Positions 16,401 to 24,473 of a stretch of DNA of 32,193 nucleotides are shown here, one piece after another. Origin of the DNA: JBCAWW01 sp039024315. GTDB taxonomy: Bacteria; Bacteroidota; Bacteroidia; J057. Numbering within the stretch: position 1 is the stretch's first letter; every line of letters begins with the position of its first letter. The position numbers were made by a program, and so were the translations under genes. Under the pieces are notes generated by a model. The model had not been told where the DNA came from and made no database searches. It worked only from the letters and a program-made list of their open reading frames with translations. The stretch is taken from the NCBI GenBank assembly GCA_039024315.1, contig JBCCQN010000080.1:1-32193 (forward strand). Direction: 5' to 3'.

Positions 16401-19236
16401 CAATGAGAATATAATTGTTTTTGACAATCGTATCTGAGCACCCCTGGAAATCAGTGATGATTAGGCTGACGGTGTAGGATCCATTTTGGGTGTAAGTGTG
16501 AGAGGGGTTTTGCAGATTGGAAGTGGTATTATCGCCAAAATTCCAAAGATAGCTGAGGCCTGTACCATTAGATAGATTCGTAAACAGCAACTGATTGTCA
16601 ATACAGTTGGTCGTGTAAGGAGTACTAAAATCAGCTATCGGCTGGGTAACAATGATCGGCTGCGGTAGGGCATAAGAATCACTACAACCGGCGGTATCCG
16701 TCACGGTGAGCGTGACATTGTAATTACCGGGAATGGTATAGTTGAAGATCGGATTTTGACTGGCCGCACTGGCCCCCGGCGGCCCGAAGGTCCACGCATG
16801 GGAGGCAATAGGAGCAAGAGAGGTACTCAAATCTGTGAAAGCCACAATATCAGGGGCACAAACGGTCTGACTTGAGTTGGTAAAATTGGCATTTGGTCTA
16901 AAAGAGGAGAGCGGACCAATCGTCGTATCGTCGATACAACCAATCGAGTTGGTGGTCTGAAGTGTGGCAAAATACTCACTTACGCCTTGATAAGTATGAT
17001 TGATATTGGCCGTGCCAAAAAATGGCAAACTACCGTCGCCCATTGTCCAACGCCAGCCCGTTGCATTGGGGGTCAAGGAAGCAAACTGAATGGTGACCGG
17101 ATCGCAACCATAAGTCTGATTGACCGCAAATTCTGCTTCTATTGTTTCGTAGCCTACGGCTCGATTGAGCGTGTCAGCACAGCCGGTGGTATCGTTGGTG
17201 ACGATCAACTGTACTTGATAGGAACCTTGTACCAAATATTCCCAAGCAGGTGAAGGTAAATTCGAGGTATCAGCCAAAGTAGTAGGATCGCCAAAATCCC
17301 AAAAATAATCCATCGCCGCGATCGAAAAATCCTGAAATTGCGCCACCGCCGGACTATCGCAGAGGGCTAAGAAGGGAGGCGATGCATTGGCAATCGGCCC
17401 CCTGACATAAAGGAACATGGGTTTGATCATCGTGTCAGGGCAGCCTCGATCAAAAGCGACCAGCATCACATCCATAAAACCCGTATCCACAAACTGATGA
17501 TAAGGGTCCTCCGCTGTAGTATTGGTGCCATCGTCAAAGTCCCAAAAGTAATTGGTCGCCCCAGTTGATAAATTGGTAAACTGATGTCCCCCACTGGCAC
17601 AGTTGACTAAAGTATCTACCAGAAAGTCCGCCATGGGTGTATCACCCGCTTGGATAAAGCTCGGCTGTACCAAAGTGTCAACACAACCCAAGTCCGTAGT
17701 GCCGATCAGCTGCACATCCCAAGTACCAGTCGTCTGGTAAGTATGGGTAGGGCTTTGTACACTATCGATATTGCCATCCCCAAAGTCCCAACGCCAATCC
17801 ACAAAGCTTGCCGTAGAGAACCCAAAACCATTGAAATTGGTAAGCAAGGGAGCACAACCTTCCGTCGGAAAGGCAGAAAAATCAACCTGAGTCTGCCCCG
17901 TTACCACCAAGCTATTGTAGGCCCGAGTCGCCCGACAGCCATTGGCATCTGTTACAATCAAAGAGATGTCATAGACATAAGGCTGATTAAATATCGGTAA
18001 TACCGGATAGGTAAAGGTGGGATTAGAAGCCGTTGAGGCGCCGCCCGCACCAAAAGACCATTGGTAAGAAAAGGGAGCGGAGCCCGTAACATTGGGCGTA
18101 AAATCTACCTCAAAGGGGGGATCACAAAAGAGGGTATCTGATACACCAAAATCCACAAGCGGTGGATCATTGACGATGATCGTCCGGTTGGCATTGAAAT
18201 TACAGCCGTTGGGATCGCTGATGCTTGCCGTTACATTATACACTCCTGCAACATTGTACGCAAAGACAACGGATGGTATAAAACTCGTATTGTTGTTAAA
18301 GTCAAAATCCCAAGAGACAGAAGAGCCCGGCGTCGCCCCCGAAGTAAAGGTGATCGGTTCGCCCACACAGACGATACTATCACTCACCTGCACATTGACG
18401 GTGTTGACTCCGACATTGATCAAATTGATTTTGGTAACTGTATCAGCACAGCCCAAGGTGTCCGAAACAATATGTACCACGCTGTAAACACCATTATTGG
18501 TGTAGGTGTAAGAAGGCGAAGGGGAACTAGAATTCGCTCCCGGTAAGCCAAAATTCCAACTGTGGGTCAAACCCGGAGTGGTAGATTGGCTCAAAAAATT
18601 CACCGTAAAAGGAATGGTACAACCAAACGCATTGTCTGGCACAAAATTCGCGCTGGGGGTCTGATTGACATCGATAAAAGCGTTCTGCGCTAGCAGGTCT
18701 GTACACCCATTGGCATCGGTAACAATCAGACTCACCGTAAAACTACCCGCGAAGGTATAAGTATGTACTGGATTCTGTAGGTTACTGGTCGTCCCATCAC
18801 CAAAATCCCATTGCCAACTTACTATGGGTACAGAACCCGGAACGGAAAGATCCGTGAAAACGATGTCTTCCCCAGTACAAATGTTACTGAGATTGCTACT
18901 AAAATCGGCTTGCGGATTGGCAAATACCTCGATGACATTGGCTTGGGTAAAGGTTTGGGTACTCCCATTGGCCAAAGTTACCGTCAAGCTTACCGTAAAA
19001 ATGCCAGGATTGATGTAAGTAACCCCTGGATTGGCCAAATTGGAAAAAGAACCATTGCCAAATTGCCAATAATAATCTGTAGCGCCGGGAACATTAGGCG
19101 TGAAATTTACCTGTATCGGACTACAGCCTTGGGTAATGTCAGGGGTGAAACCATTTTGCGAAAAAAGCGAAAATGGTAGAATAAAAAACGTAAGAAATGC
19201 AGCCCACAACGGCAAACGAATTAAGCCAAGATTCAT
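13480..19236 (-). CDS. Giant T9SS-secreted PKD-repeat adhesin, paralogue B
   Basis: This 1918-aa protein has the same plan as paralogue A: a signal peptide (MNLGLIRLPLWAAFLTFF through SLFSQ), 17 PKD-type repeats, about four FN3-like units and a T9SS C-terminal domain (NAFSPNADGSNDRF, NRWGRQLF, WDG, ending TVSLIR). Repeats match paralogue A unit by unit, including odd ones: unit 1 lacks the terminal GC, unit 4 (WDFDFNNN) lacks the DG pair, unit 7 ends FDRGC where A has FERGC, unit 13 has WDLGGG in both, and unit 16 has DFGDNSPPSFDEDP against DFGDGSPLDFDEEP. The gap to paralogue A is 123 bases on the same strand. I see no terminator between them, so they may be co-transcribed. A near-consensus TACTTCTG lies just before the ATG. 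Confidence 0.93.
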   Translation of the reverse strand: MNLGLIRLPLWAAFLTFFILPFSLFSQNGFTPDITQGCSPIQVNFTPNVPGATDYYWQFGNGSFSNLANPGVTYINPGIFTVSLTVTLANGSTQTFTQANVIEVFANPQADFSSNLSNICTGEDIVFTDLSVPGSVPIVSWQWDFGDGTTSNLQNPVHTYTFAGSFTVSLIVTDANGCTDLLAQNAFIDVNQTPSANFVPDNAFGCTIPFTVNFLSQSTTPGLTHSWNFGLPGANSSSPSPSYTYTNNGVYSVVHIVSDTLGCADTVTKINLINVGVNTVNVQVSDSIVCVGEPITFTSGATPGSSVSWDFDFNNNTSFIPSVVFAYNVAGVYNVTASISDPNGCNFNANRTIIVNDPPLVDFGVSDTLFCDPPFEVDFTPNVTGSAPFSYQWSFGAGGASTASNPTFTYPVLPIFNQPYVYDISLIVTDANGCRATRAYNSLVVTGQTQVDFSAFPTEGCAPLLTNFNGFGFSTASFVDWRWDFGDGNIDSVQSPTHTYQTTGTWDVQLIGTTDLGCVDTLVQPSFIQAGDTPMADFLVDTLVNCASGGHQFTNLSTGATNYFWDFDDGTNTTAEDPYHQFVDTGFMDVMLVAFDRGCPDTMIKPMFLYVRGPIANASPPFLALCDSPAVAQFQDFSIAAMDYFWDFGDPTTLADTSNLPSPAWEYLVQGSYQVQLIVTNDTTGCADTLNRAVGYETIEAEFAVNQTYGCDPVTIQFASLTPNATGWRWTMGDGSLPFFGTANINHTYQGVSEYFATLQTTNSIGCIDDTTIGPLSSFRPNANFTNSSQTVCAPDIVAFTDLSTSLAPIASHAWTFGPPGASAASQNPIFNYTIPGNYNVTLTVTDTAGCSDSYALPQPIIVTQPIADFSTPYTTNCIDNQLLFTNLSNGTGLSYLWNFGDNTTSNLQNPSHTYTQNGSYTVSLIITDFQGCSDTIVKNNYILIETPAIDFIADTLQADCPPLNVNFTFNAVSSHIFNQWDWDFGDMGVGAGPNPGHIYTDPGIYTVTLVATAPSGCRDSVGYDNLIQIGGPTGDFTFTPQQACPGIPINFSATGTNVVVFRWDLGGGFLPVGQDVSQLYPLAGTYNPLLIVEDSNGCQVVVPPIGPLTIHPAPNVNFSANFPVLCDSGTVSFTDLSSIQTGSLVSWDWDFGDGVGGSMMTNPTYDYTQPGVYDIKLVVTSALGCTDSLTQNALVEVFPSPTVEIGVSDSSGCAPLLVQFSDISPASNAPIQSWFWTFGITGTSNNTPNPSYTYQQDGTFTSSLTLTDINGCSAADSQNILVWPIPEADFFSPDTQGCAPLLTQFFDQTPTAVNWEWDFGDNSPPSFDEDPMHLYANDGFYDVTLKVADVNGCEDSLTRTDYVRLQPPLADFAWSDSVICPLEPIDFTDLSSGLWPILAWEWAFGDGAVSNQQSPVYPYPNTGLYDPQLIIEDIYGCRDTVQKTAAVNVLLDEIPQAPEIRFVSVVNETSVRISFDSYANGKGDFGEYVLQRQDAMGNWQIVYTSDDILSTTFVEANLDPTQNVYCYRLLVSNHCESISPAANAEIHCTILLETTPLQEAVQLDWSAYEGWDNVDRYEVYRVANYGTAQSVLVATLPSNQFTWTDTNTVCTDEILYRIFAYESGNNYRSLSNVSAATPLHDAPVEPLHMLNVSVVDDAFINLSWEIPPTVLYADQLVIERNRGNGFVDWFRQPISNSATTVDDLTADVHQQSYQYRAFVEDSCGDRTPLGRIGTSIYLQAYREEGVIYLNWNPYEDWVQGVDYYELSAYNEQTLQYELIAQIDADSARYEDRITDWQQGSICYRITAWESGGNQQQSMSNEACVVLEPLLFAANAFSPNADGSNDRFLIEGVFIEAYELRIYNRWGRQLFSSNSIGAAWDGTADGTPVQEGVYVFIAEGLGYNGERIRKVGTVSLIR

Positions 19237-19603
19237 GGTCAGAAGTATGTAGTAAGCAGTAAGCTAGAGAGGTGTTCCGCTGTGTTTGATCGGGCTTCAG
19301 AAGCTAAGGGGCGACATTCTGACTCCTTTTCATATAGAATTTAGGTTCCTCAGGCTTTTTTTCCAACCTTCGGTGAACGTTTAAATTCCAACACGTGAAG
19401 CACACAAGCATACAACTCAAAACTAAAGGTAAGGTTATGGGAATTTGTTGAAGTTTGCTAGGGGCCAATCATCGCATGAAGCCCAGTAGTTACAGCAAGA
19501 GACCTTGTTTGTTAAAGTATGGGGCCAAGCGGCTAGCGAGAAATCCAAGCCCATTCAAAAATTCATCCCTTCAACAATTCATCATTTATGTAGTTTTGTC
19601 CTC
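19237..19603. other. Divergent intergenic region between PKD paralogue B and the YdjM-like gene
   Basis: These 367 bases separate two divergently transcribed genes and should hold both promoters. On the plus strand an exact TAnnTTTG box lies at 19591-19598. On the minus side only an imperfect TACTTCTG near the start codon is seen. No ORF here resembles a protein; an in-frame upstream TTG at 19505 would add 33 unconvincing residues to the YdjM-like gene. Confidence 0.6.
19591..19598 (+). promoter_or_regulatory. -7 box of the YdjM-like gene
   Basis: TAGTTTTG matches TAnnTTTG exactly and ends only 5 bases before the ATG at 19604. If real, the transcript would start at or within a base or two of the start codon, making it leaderless. 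No TTTG is found at the expected -33 spacing. Confidence 0.45.
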
Positions 19604-20629
19604 ATGGATTCAGTTAGTCAAATTGTATTAGGGGCGGCCGTCGGGGAAGCGGTCCTCGGCAAAAAAGCCGGCAACAAAGCGGCCATGTGGGGCGCCATCT
19701 GCGGCACCATTCCCGACTTAGATGTAGTCGCAAACTTATTTTTGGGCGAGTTTGATGCTACGGCTTCCCACAGAGGTTTTTCTCACTCTATCCTGTTTTG
19801 TATACTTGCTGCTCCAGCCATCGGCTGGGGAATACGCAAACTCTATAGTATCGAGCTTGGCACCCAGCAAAACTGGACCTGGCTGGCTTTTTGGGCCTTA
19901 TTTACCCATCCGTTACTAGATTGCTTCACCACTTGGGGGACCCAGCTTTTTTATCCGTTTTCGGACTATCGAGTGGCTATTAGTAGTATTTTCGTAGTAG
20001 ATCCCATTTATACCATCCCCTTTGCCATCTGCCTGCTGGTGGCTTTGTTTTTGCATAGAAACAGTAAAGCCCGTCGATTTTGGAACTGGCTTGGGATTAC
20101 CCTTAGCTGCTTCTATCTGGTCATTACGGTCACCAATAAACTGACCGCCGAAGCCTACTTCCAAAACGCCCTCCACAAGCAAGGCAAAAGTGTTCGTAAT
20201 CTCTCCACTTATCCCACTTTTATGAACAGTATCCTTTGGTACTGTGTGGCTGAGGAGCCTAGCGGCTATGAAATGGCCTATCATTCATTATTGGGGGATG
20301 CTCGCAAGATAGAGTTTCGCTATTTCGCCAAGCAAAGGCAAAACATCGCGCCTTATGAAGATAATCGAGTAGTCCAAGGCCTGCACTGGCTCAGCAAAGA
20401 GCAATTTGTTACTCGCCAAATCAACGATACCATTCATTGGTACGACCTTCGCTTTGGCCTTATTGACTTAGGGCCTGAGAATCCAGACGATCCGATGCCC
20501 TTTAGTTTTATCTACAAATTGATCGAGGAGGATAGCACCATCGTAGAGATCGAAACCATCCGCCCCGACGCCTCACGCATGGGAGGAGAGCAAATGAACG
20601 CCCTCTGGGAAAAAGTGAAAGGAAATTAA
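19604..20629 (+). CDS. YdjM-like membrane-bound metal-dependent hydrolase
   Basis: I chose the ATG at 19604 (341 aa) because homologues begin MDSVSQIVLGAAVGEAVLG and the extra 33 residues from 19505 look non-coding. Family motifs in order: GTIPDLD (34-40), SHRGFSHS (55-62), THPLLDCFTTWGT (101-113) and VVDPIYTIPF (131-140). These His/Asp clusters are the likely metal-binding site of the DUF457/YdjM family. Hydrophobic segments at about 62-80, 92-108, 128-150 and 165-180 place it in the inner membrane, and the C-terminal 150 residues are soluble. The substrate is not known for the family. It stands alone on the plus strand, divergent from the PKD genes. Confidence 0.88.
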   Translation: MDSVSQIVLGAAVGEAVLGKKAGNKAAMWGAICGTIPDLDVVANLFLGEFDATASHRGFSHSILFCILAAPAIGWGIRKLYSIELGTQQNWTWLAFWALFTHPLLDCFTTWGTQLFYPFSDYRVAISSIFVVDPIYTIPFAICLLVALFLHRNSKARRFWNWLGITLSCFYLVITVTNKLTAEAYFQNALHKQGKSVRNLSTYPTFMNSILWYCVAEEPSGYEMAYHSLLGDARKIEFRYFAKQRQNIAPYEDNRVVQGLHWLSKEQFVTRQINDTIHWYDLRFGLIDLGPENPDDPMPFSFIYKLIEEDSTIVEIETIRPDASRMGGEQMNALWEKVKGN

Positions 20630-21034
20630 GTCCAGAGTAGCAAGTATCCCGAAAGCTTTTGGGAGTATGCAGTACAGAGAAAAAATGTCTGGCTGAATCA
20701 GCTAGTCCCATTTTCCTAGGCCTTGATACTAAATACTATTGTCTCAGTACTTAACTAAAGAGATAGGAAGTATTAAGCCTCCTTTCCTTAAGCTTAGGTG
20801 AGCAAGATCACTTGCTACCGCTTTCTCTCGACTCTTTCCTCTCGTCTTTCTACTTTACCCGCTAATTCTGTTGGCCTTTACCGCTGCGCGGAACGCTTAT
20901 CATCGTTCTGCGAAGCAGGCCTAAAAAATGAAAGTCAATATCAAATCTCCAAGCAATAGAGAGAGTGTCCAGTACAAATCTTTATAAGAGATATTCTATA
21001 ACCTGCATTCTGAAATTTTCTTACCTTGTGCTTG
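20630..21034. other. Intergenic region before the HtrA-like gene
   Basis: These 405 bases hold no convincing gene. Visible structures are a near-perfect palindrome around 20648-20664 (CCCGAAAG/CTTTTGGG), a stem AGCAAG-ATCA-CTTGCT near 20800-20817 that may end transcription of the YdjM-like gene, and copy 2 of the three-hairpin repeat at 20877-20918. No consensus promoter box for the downstream gene is visible; the best is an imperfect TTACCTTG just before its start. Confidence 0.55.
20877..20918. repeat. Dispersed three-hairpin element, copy 2
   Basis: The 42 bases are identical to 5070-5111. The hairpins are 20881-20891, 20892-20907 and 20908-20918. The flanks differ from copy 1: GGCC (20873-20876) on the left can pair with GGCC (20917-20920) on the right, overlapping the last two bases of the core. 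The closing stem is therefore present but of different sequence. Confidence 0.85.
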
Positions 21035-22123
21035 ATGAATAAAAATCACGCGACCGTCGCCCCTGCTGTATATAAAATCAAAACTGCTTCAGGTAGTGGG
21101 ACAGGCTTTTTTTTGCAAGACTACAACTTGGTAGTTACCAATCATCATGTAATTGCCGGCAACAAAAAAGTAGCCCTCGAAGACATGGAACAAGACCACT
21201 TTCTCGCCCATGTTGTCTTCACCAATCCCGACATAGATCTAGCGCTACTTAAAGTGGAAGGAGAGCTGCCTCAAACCGTTCCTCACCTACAACTAGCAAA
21301 GGGCTCAGCACTCACCGCTGGCGACAAAGTACATGTCCTTGGCTTTCCCTTTGGGATGCCTTTTACCGTTACCGAAGGGATAGTCTCCTCGCCTCGCCAG
21401 CTCATGGACGGTAAGTACTACATCCAGACCGACGCTGCGGTCAATCCTGGCAACAGTGGCGGCCCCGTCCTCAATGCTAATGCCGAAGTGGTAGGCGTCA
21501 CTACCGCTAAGTTTACCAATGCAGATAACGTAGGTTTTGCGATTCCTCTAGCGGTACTCGAAGAGGCCCTAGGTGCTATGGACCTCAATCCAGCACAGCA
21601 ATACTCCGTCCAATGCCACTCTTGCCAAACCCTCTTATTTGAAGCGACCGACTATTGCCCCAATTGCGGCACCAATATCGATGCGAATCTTTTTGAAGAA
21701 GCAGAACTGACTCACTTTGCTCGCTTTGTCGAGAGTGCGCTCAGCGATCTAGATATGGACCCCGCTCTCGCTAGAGCCGGCTATGATTATTGGGTATTTC
21801 ATCAGGGTAGTTCGCAGATCCGGATTTTTGTTTATCAGCAAAACTATCTCTACGCCACTTCCCCCCTCAACCGTCTCCCCAAGAGCAAACTCAAACAGCT
21901 CTATACCTATCTGCTGAGCGACCCAGTTTCGCCCTACTCATTGGCGATCAATGATAGTCAGATTTATCTTTCTTATCGCGTCCACATTTCGGAGATTTTC
22001 ACTGAATACGCCGATACCATCAAGACCAACTTGACCGGTCTCGCCCTTAAAGCTGATGAAATGGATAATTTCTTTGTGGATGAATTTGCCGCCGAGATGA
22101 CCAATTACTCAAAAGACGTCTAA
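21035..22123 (+). CDS. Cytosolic HtrA-like protease fused to zinc ribbon and YbjN/CesT-like domain
   Basis: The start is taken as the ATG at 21035 (362 aa), 9 bases after an in-frame TTG. Residues 10-180 are a trypsin-fold S1C protease with the full triad: H38 in TNHHVI, D68 in DIDLALLK and S141 in NPGNSGGP. There is no signal peptide and no PDZ domain, unlike DegP/HtrA. C194/C197 and C208/C211 (CHSC...CPNCG) form a zinc ribbon. The last 140 residues (AELTHFARFVESAL onward) resemble the YbjN/type III chaperone-like alpha/beta fold; this assignment is less certain. The stop overlaps the next gene's ATG by one base (TAATG), so the two are coupled. It probably acts in cytosolic protein quality control or regulated cleavage; the substrate is unknown. 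Confidence 0.85.
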   Translation: MNKNHATVAPAVYKIKTASGSGTGFFLQDYNLVVTNHHVIAGNKKVALEDMEQDHFLAHVVFTNPDIDLALLKVEGELPQTVPHLQLAKGSALTAGDKVHVLGFPFGMPFTVTEGIVSSPRQLMDGKYYIQTDAAVNPGNSGGPVLNANAEVVGVTTAKFTNADNVGFAIPLAVLEEALGAMDLNPAQQYSVQCHSCQTLLFEATDYCPNCGTNIDANLFEEAELTHFARFVESALSDLDMDPALARAGYDYWVFHQGSSQIRIFVYQQNYLYATSPLNRLPKSKLKQLYTYLLSDPVSPYSLAINDSQIYLSYRVHISEIFTEYADTIKTNLTGLALKADEMDNFFVDEFAAEMTNYSKDV

Positions 22124-23313
22124 TGCAAGCCCTACGTATTTGTATTTTATTCCTCGGCATCAATTGCGGGCTAGGCCTTCTGTTGGCCCAAGAAAATGGC
22201 TTTGTCATCGGAACAGAACATCAAATCCATTCGGAGATTTTGCATGAAGAGCGATCCTATATTGTGCAACTGCCTGCTTCCTATGAAAACGACGATTTTT
22301 ACCTCGAGAAGCGTTATCCAGTAGCAATTTTGTTAGATGGTGGGAGGCTTTTTCATTTGAGTTCGGGCGTGATCAGCTCATTGGGGGCAGGTGGTATTGA
22401 AGAGATTCCGGAGATGATCTTGGTAGCGGTACGTAATACCAATCGTAATCGAGACTTTTTGCCCACCGAGTCTATGCTTTCCTCCTCCGGAGAACGCTTA
22501 GATCAATTAGCCGAAAGTGGAGGAGCAGCGGCTTTTCATTCTTTCCTCTCCGAGGAACTTCTTCCTCATATCGATAGCATTTATCGGACTGAGCCATTTA
22601 GATTGTTGATCGGTCATTCCTTTGCGGGATTGTTTGCGGCCTACTCCATGTTAGAGCACGAGACTTTTGACGCCTTCTTGGCGATTGATCCGAGCTTATG
22701 GTGGGACGATGCTTGGATAGTGAAGCGCTTGGAGCAAAATCCGCCAGATCGCTTTGCTCGCTTTTACATCGCCCAAGCGAGTAATCCCTTCAACCCAGGT
22801 CCGGACGTTTCCCAAAGTGGACGCGCGATACAAGCCTTTGAAGCGCTAATGATGCAAAATCGAAGCCTCAATTTCGGCTATAAATACTTTCCGGATGAAG
22901 ATCACTTTTCAGTTCCCTTGCCCGCCTTGCCCAATGGCCTCAAAATGCTCTTCAGCGATTATCGCATGCCGCTAGCTAGCTTAGCTGAACAAGACTCCAG
23001 TGCGATCAAGCAATACTATCAAAGACTTTCCCAGAATATGGGCTATGAAGTTCTACCGCCGGGAAGACTGTTCAATCAGATTGGGATGTTTTTGCTCTCC
23101 GATAGTAGTCGGCAAGAGCAGGCGTTGATGCTGTTGCGGATCAATCAGCGGCACTATCCAGAGTCTTATTTACCGTGGCAGAGTTTGGGGATGGCCTACG
23201 AGCGGCTTCGCCGAAGACCAGAGGCCATAGAATGCTATCGGCAAGTGTTGCGCTTACAACCGGACAATGCTTATGCGCAGGCGGGAGTGGAGCGTTTGGC
23301 GGAGTCAGAGTAG
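22123..23313 (+). CDS. Exported alpha/beta-hydrolase esterase with C-terminal TPR
   Basis: This 396-aa protein has a signal peptide (ILFLGINCGLGLLLAQ, about 8-23). It belongs to the esterase D/IroE-like family (putative esterase): IVQLPASY, YPVAILLDGG (about 65-74), the nucleophile elbow GHSFAG with S166, and the catalytic His in DEDHFSVP (H261). The acid residue was not pinned down. Residues about 345-385 form one TPR-like unit (WQSLGMAYERLRRRPEAIECY and onward). It probably acts in the periplasm or at the surface on an ester such as a siderophore or acyl ester; the substrate cannot be told. Coupled to the upstream cytosolic protease, it converges with the next minus-strand gene, leaving a 13-base gap. 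Confidence 0.88.
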   Translation: MQALRICILFLGINCGLGLLLAQENGFVIGTEHQIHSEILHEERSYIVQLPASYENDDFYLEKRYPVAILLDGGRLFHLSSGVISSLGAGGIEEIPEMILVAVRNTNRNRDFLPTESMLSSSGERLDQLAESGGAAAFHSFLSEELLPHIDSIYRTEPFRLLIGHSFAGLFAAYSMLEHETFDAFLAIDPSLWWDDAWIVKRLEQNPPDRFARFYIAQASNPFNPGPDVSQSGRAIQAFEALMMQNRSLNFGYKYFPDEDHFSVPLPALPNGLKMLFSDYRMPLASLAEQDSSAIKQYYQRLSQNMGYEVLPPGRLFNQIGMFLLSDSSRQEQALMLLRINQRHYPESYLPWQSLGMAYERLRRRPEAIECYRQVLRLQPDNAYAQAGVERLAESE

Positions 23314-23326
23314 GAATAATCTCCCC

Positions 23327-23878
23327 TCAAAACACCCAGCCGACCCCACTACCAATCCCAACGGTCCCCACTTTGAAGCGAAACATTAGACCGCCCTCTG
23401 GGCGTTGGTAGCGATAGCCAAGTTCACAGAGGGGCCACGCAAATATATTCAAACCATAGATACTGTGGGGCCGGCTTTCACTGAACAAGGAACCAGTTGC
23501 CTCGACAATCCCAATGAAAGCGCCAAGACTTCCTTCCAAATGATGTTGGTTACGCCCCAACAAGGCTACACATCCAAGCGGTATTCCTAACAAACCATCC
23601 CAGTTGGCCGCGCCGCCTCTCAAACTAGCCGAAAATCTCGCTCGGGGAGCCTGAAAAAGCTGCCACTCGTAATTGATCGAAACCAGACCAGGAGTGGGAA
23701 CAAAAAAATCTTGCCACGGGAAAAAAAATATCCCACCATCTAGATAGACCAGATGTTGCTTGCCGGCGACCTTTCGCCCCAATTGGAGGCGAGTCCCCTT
23801 GTCCTGCTGGCTAAGACTGTCTTGCTGAGCCATGAGACCGAAGGGCAAGAGGAGGAGAATGATGATGAGATGTTTCAT
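23327..23878 (-). CDS. Small outer-membrane-type protein, tandem copy 1
   Basis: About 183 aa if started at the ATG at 23878, which matches the start of the sister gene at 23913-24461; an in-frame start at 23893 would add five residues. The signal peptide MKHLIIILLLLPFGLMAQ is followed by short alternating hydrophobic stretches and a C-terminus ending in Phe (GVGWVF), as in small outer-membrane beta-barrels. The first 27 residues and the last 85 or so are almost identical to the sister; the middle (about 37-95) differs. No family is recognised. It lies last in a likely operon after the subtilase and the sister gene. Confidence 0.75.
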   Translation of the reverse strand: MKHLIIILLLLPFGLMAQQDSLSQQDKGTRLQLGRKVAGKQHLVYLDGGIFFFPWQDFFVPTPGLVSINYEWQLFQAPRARFSASLRGGAANWDGLLGIPLGCVALLGRNQHHLEGSLGAFIGIVEATGSLFSESRPHSIYGLNIFAWPLCELGYRYQRPEGGLMFRFKVGTVGIGSGVGWVF

Positions 23879-23912
23879 AATGGTGCGATTCAAAAAGACT
23901 AGCCGACCCGCC

Positions 23913-24461
23913 TCAAAACACCCAACCTACCCCGCCGCCAATCCCAACGGTCCCCACTTTGAAGCGAAACATTAGACCGCCCTCTGAGTGCTGATAGCGG
24001 TAGCCAAGTTCACAGAGGGGCCACGCAAATATATTCAAACCATAGATACTGTAGGGCCGGCTTTCGCTGAATAAGGAACCAGTTGTCTCGACAATCCCAA
24101 TGAAAGCTCCAAGATTTCCTTCCAAATGGTGCTGATTTCGTCCTAGCAGCGCAACACAGGTGAGCGGAATCCCTAGTTGTCTGCCCAAACTTGCAGCACC
24201 ACTCCTCACACTGGCTGAAAACTTTGCCCCCGGACTCTGAAAAAACTTCCATTCATAGTTGATGGAGGTTACTCCAACCACCGGAGCAAAATATTGCTGA
24301 ATGAATAAGACAACCCCACCGTCCAGATAGACCGGATGTTGCTTGACGCTAGCCTTGCGTCCGAGTTGCAGGCGAGTCCATTTGTCCTGCTGGCTAAGAC
24401 TGTCTTGCTGAGCCATGAGACCGAAGGGCAAGAGGAGGAGAATGATGATGAGATGTTTCAT
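23913..24461 (-). CDS. Small outer-membrane-type protein, tandem copy 2
   Basis: This 182-aa protein is the sister of 23327-23878, with the same signal peptide (MKHLIIILLLLPFGLMAQQ), the shared GRNQHHLEG and NIFAWPLCELGYRYQ, and the same terminal GVGWVF. I estimate about 75 percent overall identity by eye. It starts 12 bases after the subtilase stop and ends 34 bases before copy 1, so the three genes are probably one transcript. The likely location is the outer membrane; the function is not recognised. Confidence 0.75.
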   Translation of the reverse strand: MKHLIIILLLLPFGLMAQQDSLSQQDKWTRLQLGRKASVKQHPVYLDGGVVLFIQQYFAPVVGVTSINYEWKFFQSPGAKFSASVRSGAASLGRQLGIPLTCVALLGRNQHHLEGNLGAFIGIVETTGSLFSESRPYSIYGLNIFAWPLCELGYRYQHSEGGLMFRFKVGTVGIGGGVGWVF

Positions 24462-24473
24462 GATCCTATCAAT

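Noticed and set aside
7645..19236. CRISPR-like or satellite DNA from the repeated pattern
   Set aside because: The periodicity of about 250 bases comes from diverged PKD-coding units; there are no identical direct repeats with spacers.
19505..19603. N-terminal extension of the YdjM-like protein from an upstream TTG
   Set aside because: The added 33 residues are unlike the family. MDSVSQIVLGAA at 19604 is the natural start, with a -7 box directly before it.
21026..21034. TTG start three codons before the ATG of the HtrA-like gene
   Set aside because: An ATG is available and the three extra residues add nothing to the protease fold.
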